A stretch of DNA of 7,894 nucleotides, taken from the NCBI GenBank assembly GCA_017466455.1, contig JAFTUD010000049.1:1-7894 (forward strand), in the 5' to 3' direction. The translations under genes and the position numbers were made by a program. The stretch is from Clostridia bacterium. Lineage in GTDB: Bacteria > Bacillota_A > Clostridia > Oscillospirales > CAG-272. Below are positions 6,064-7,894 of this stretch, one piece after another. The notes beneath the pieces are model-generated. The model ran no database searches. It was given only the letters and a program-made list of their open reading frames with translations, and had not been told where the DNA came from. The first letter of the stretch is position 1. Every line of letters starts with the position of its first letter.

Positions 6064-7725
6064 TTATTTGTTAATAATTGCTCCACGGTCAGCCGAGGAT
6101 ACCATCTGCGCATACCTCTTTAGGTAGCCTGTGATATTTTCCTTACGCTTGATTGGCATTTCTGCCTTTCTTTTTGCGATTTCCTCATCGCTTACCTTAA
6201 GCTCAATTTTGTATTCGGGGATATTTATGGAGATTATATCTCCGTTCTTTACATAGGCTATCATACCGCCACTTACTGCCTCGGGGGACACATGTCCGAT
6301 TGACGCGCCACGGGTTGCGCCCGAGAAGCGTCCGTCGGTGATGAGCGCTACATCCTTATCAAGTCCCATTCCTGCGATTGCCGAGGTTGGGGAGAGCATT
6401 TCTCTCATACCCGGTCCGCCACTTGGTCCTTCGTAACGGATAACGACTACATCGCCCTTTACGATTTTGCCTGCGTAAATTGCGCTAATTGCCTCCTCCT
6501 CGCTCTCGTATACCTTTGCGGGTCCCTCGTGAACGAGCATTTCGGGGGCTACTGCACTTCTCTTTACTACACAGCCATCGGGGGCAAGGTTACCCTTAAG
6601 AACTGCAATTCCGCCTGTTTTGCTATACGGATTTTCAACTGTCCTTATAACCTCTGTATCAAGGTTTTTAGCATCGGCGATATTTTCGCCAAGGGTTTTT
6701 CCTGTGCAGGTCATAACCGATGTATCAATAAGTCCGAGCTTTTCAAGCTCCTTTAATACTGCGTATACTCCGCCTGCCTCGTTCAAATCCTCCATATAGG
6801 TTGGTCCTGCGGGGGCAAGGTGGCAAAGGTTCGGTGTTTTTTCGCTGATTGCGTTTACATCATCAAGGTTAAACTCAACTCCGCACTCATTTGCGATTGC
6901 CGGCAAGTGAAGCATACTGTTTGTTGAGCAACCGAGAGCCATATCGGCAGTTATTGCGTTTTTGATTGCAGATGCGGTCATTATATCTCTTGGGCGAATG
7001 TTCTTACGAACAAGCTCCATAACCTGCATTCCTGCGTGCTTTGCAAGCTCAATTCTTGATGAATATACGGCAGGGATTGTTCCGTTTCCGCGAAGTCCCA
7101 TACCGAGAACCTCGGTAAGGCAGTTCATTGAATTTGCGGTATACATACCCGAGCATGAGCCACAGGTTGGGCATACCTTATCAACGAATTCGCAAAGCTT
7201 ACAGTCGTCAATAGTGCCTGCCTTATATGAACCAACAGCCTCAAACATTGCGGAGAGTGAGCGTTTTTTGCCGTCTACGCGTCCTGCAAGCATAGGTCCG
7301 CCACTTACAAATACGGTGGGGATATTGAGTCTTGCGCTTGCCATCAGAAGTCCCGGCACATTTTTATCGCAGTTTGGTATCATAACAAGGCCGTCAAAGC
7401 CGTGAGCCATTACCATAGCCTCGGTGGAGTCGGCGATGAGGTCACGGGTAACGAGAGAATATTTCATTCCCACATGACCCATGGCAATACCGTCGCACAC
7501 TGCAATAGCGGGGAACATTACGGGAGTTCCGCCTGCCATTGCGACGCCAAGCTTAACTGCTTGTGTGATTTTATCAAGGTTCATATGTCCCGGTACGATC
7601 TCGTTATATGAGCTTACTATACCGATTATTGGGCGGGATAGCTCCTCATTTGTATAGCCGAGCGCCTTATACAGGGAACGGTGCGGGGCATTATGCGCTC
7701 CGTCTACTATTGTATCCTTAATCAT
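6064..7725 (-). CDS. ilvD: Dihydroxy-acid dehydratase, probable [4Fe-4S] type
   Basis: IlvD dehydrates 2,3-dihydroxy-isovalerate and 2,3-dihydroxy-3-methylvalerate to the keto-acid precursors of valine (and leucine) and isoleucine. The 553-residue product is full length. Landmarks are [17 protein letters not shown] (35-51), the DGIAMGH motif (78-84), NCDKNVPG (118-125) with C119 and K121, [19 protein letters not shown] (185-203) with C191, and the C-terminal [10 protein letters not shown] (431-440) and [11 protein letters not shown] (463-473) motifs. At residues 45-48 the sequence is PGHM, whereas [2Fe-2S] enzymes such as those of Mycobacterium and streptococci have a cysteine there (PCN). 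The glycine version is that of the oxygen-sensitive [4Fe-4S] enzymes such as E. coli IlvD, fitting an anaerobe. The ATG has AAGAGG upstream. It lies 14 nt after ilvC and 98 nt before leuC. Confidence 0.97.
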   Translation of the reverse strand: MIKDTIVDGAHNAPHRSLYKALGYTNEELSRPIIGIVSSYNEIVPGHMNLDKITQAVKLGVAMAGGTPVMFPAIAVCDGIAMGHVGMKYSLVTRDLIADSTEAMVMAHGFDGLVMIPNCDKNVPGLLMASARLNIPTVFVSGGPMLAGRVDGKKRSLSAMFEAVGSYKAGTIDDCKLCEFVDKVCPTCGSCSGMYTANSMNCLTEVLGMGLRGNGTIPAVYSSRIELAKHAGMQVMELVRKNIRPRDIMTASAIKNAITADMALGCSTNSMLHLPAIANECGVEFNLDDVNAISEKTPNLCHLAPAGPTYMEDLNEAGGVYAVLKELEKLGLIDTSVMTCTGKTLGENIADAKNLDTEVIRTVENPYSKTGGIAVLKGNLAPDGCVVKRSAVAPEMLVHEGPAKVYESEEEAISAIYAGKIVKGDVVVIRYEGPSGGPGMREMLSPTSAIAGMGLDKDVALITDGRFSGATRGASIGHVSPEAVSGGMIAYVKNGDIISINIPEYKIELKVSDEEIAKRKAEMPIKRKENITGYLKRYAQMVSSADRGAIINK

Positions 7726-7739
7726 TTTTTGCCTCTTAA

Positions 7740-7894
7740 TTAGTTATTGATGAATTTTTCCTCATCAGCCCAGCTGTAAAGCTCTCTGATTTCCTTACCT
7801 ACAACCTCGCTTGGATGCTCAGCTGCGATCTTTCTCATTGCGTTGAAGTGTACCTGGCTACCTGCATCGGACATATCGAGAAGGAAGTCCTTCG
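7740..7894 (-). CDS. ilvC: Ketol-acid reductoisomerase, C-terminal end only
   Basis: The last 51 codons and the TAA stop of this gene are present; the rest continues past the right edge. IlvC isomerises and reduces acetolactate or acetohydroxybutyrate with NAD(P)H, the step before IlvD. The visible residues include [20 protein letters not shown], then [16 protein letters not shown] and an ending [12 protein letters not shown]. This matches the C-terminal knotted helical domain of class I reductoisomerases, in which a conserved FNAMR segment and the EKVG/LR..YSW ending recur, particularly in clostridial homologues. No cofactor-specificity residue is inside the window. It ends 14 nt before ilvD and is the most upstream gene seen in this operon. 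Confidence 0.9.
   Translation of the reverse strand, partial: KDFLLDMSDAGSQVHFNAMRKIAAEHPSEVVGKEIRELYSWADEEKFINN

Overview
The window is one block of minus-strand genes for branched-chain amino acid synthesis, from a Firmicute that is probably an anaerobic member of the Clostridia. The lineage is inferred from purine-rich ribosome binding sites, very short gene spacings, a moderately AT-rich composition, an IlvD of the probable [4Fe-4S] (oxygen-labile) type, a clostridial-looking end of IlvC, and a DUF815 ATPase of the longer clostridial form. I cannot name the genus.

In transcription order (right to left) the genes are ilvC (only its last 51 codons and stop are inside the window), ilvD, leuC, leuD, leuB, a DUF815-type AAA+ ATPase, ilvA and ridA. 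Most spacings are 11-31 nt. The exceptions are 98 nt between ilvD and leuC, which holds two back-to-back perfect hairpins, and 68 nt between the ATPase and ilvA. A hairpin terminator lies directly after ridA (226-254). The start of the operon and its leader lie beyond the right edge. Genes for acetolactate synthase (ilvBN) and isopropylmalate synthase (leuA) are not present and would have to be upstream or elsewhere.

The genes form a coherent pathway. IlvA makes 2-oxobutyrate from threonine, and RidA clears the reactive enamine/imine intermediates of that reaction. IlvC and IlvD carry out the shared valine/isoleucine steps. LeuCD and LeuB convert 2-isopropylmalate toward the leucine keto acid. 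The only gene with no obvious place in the pathway is the DUF815 ATPase between leuB and ilvA.

The left end (1-225) has no convincing gene. It carries a full-consensus sigma-A promoter at 2-30, on the minus strand and firing out of the window, with A-rich sequence upstream of it. A separate, probably strongly expressed transcription unit therefore begins just beyond the left edge. I see no mobile element, CRISPR array, tRNA or rRNA. The region is largely ordinary metabolism; the points worth a second look are the ATPase placement, the tandem hairpins, the repeated start codons of leuC and the exiting promoter.
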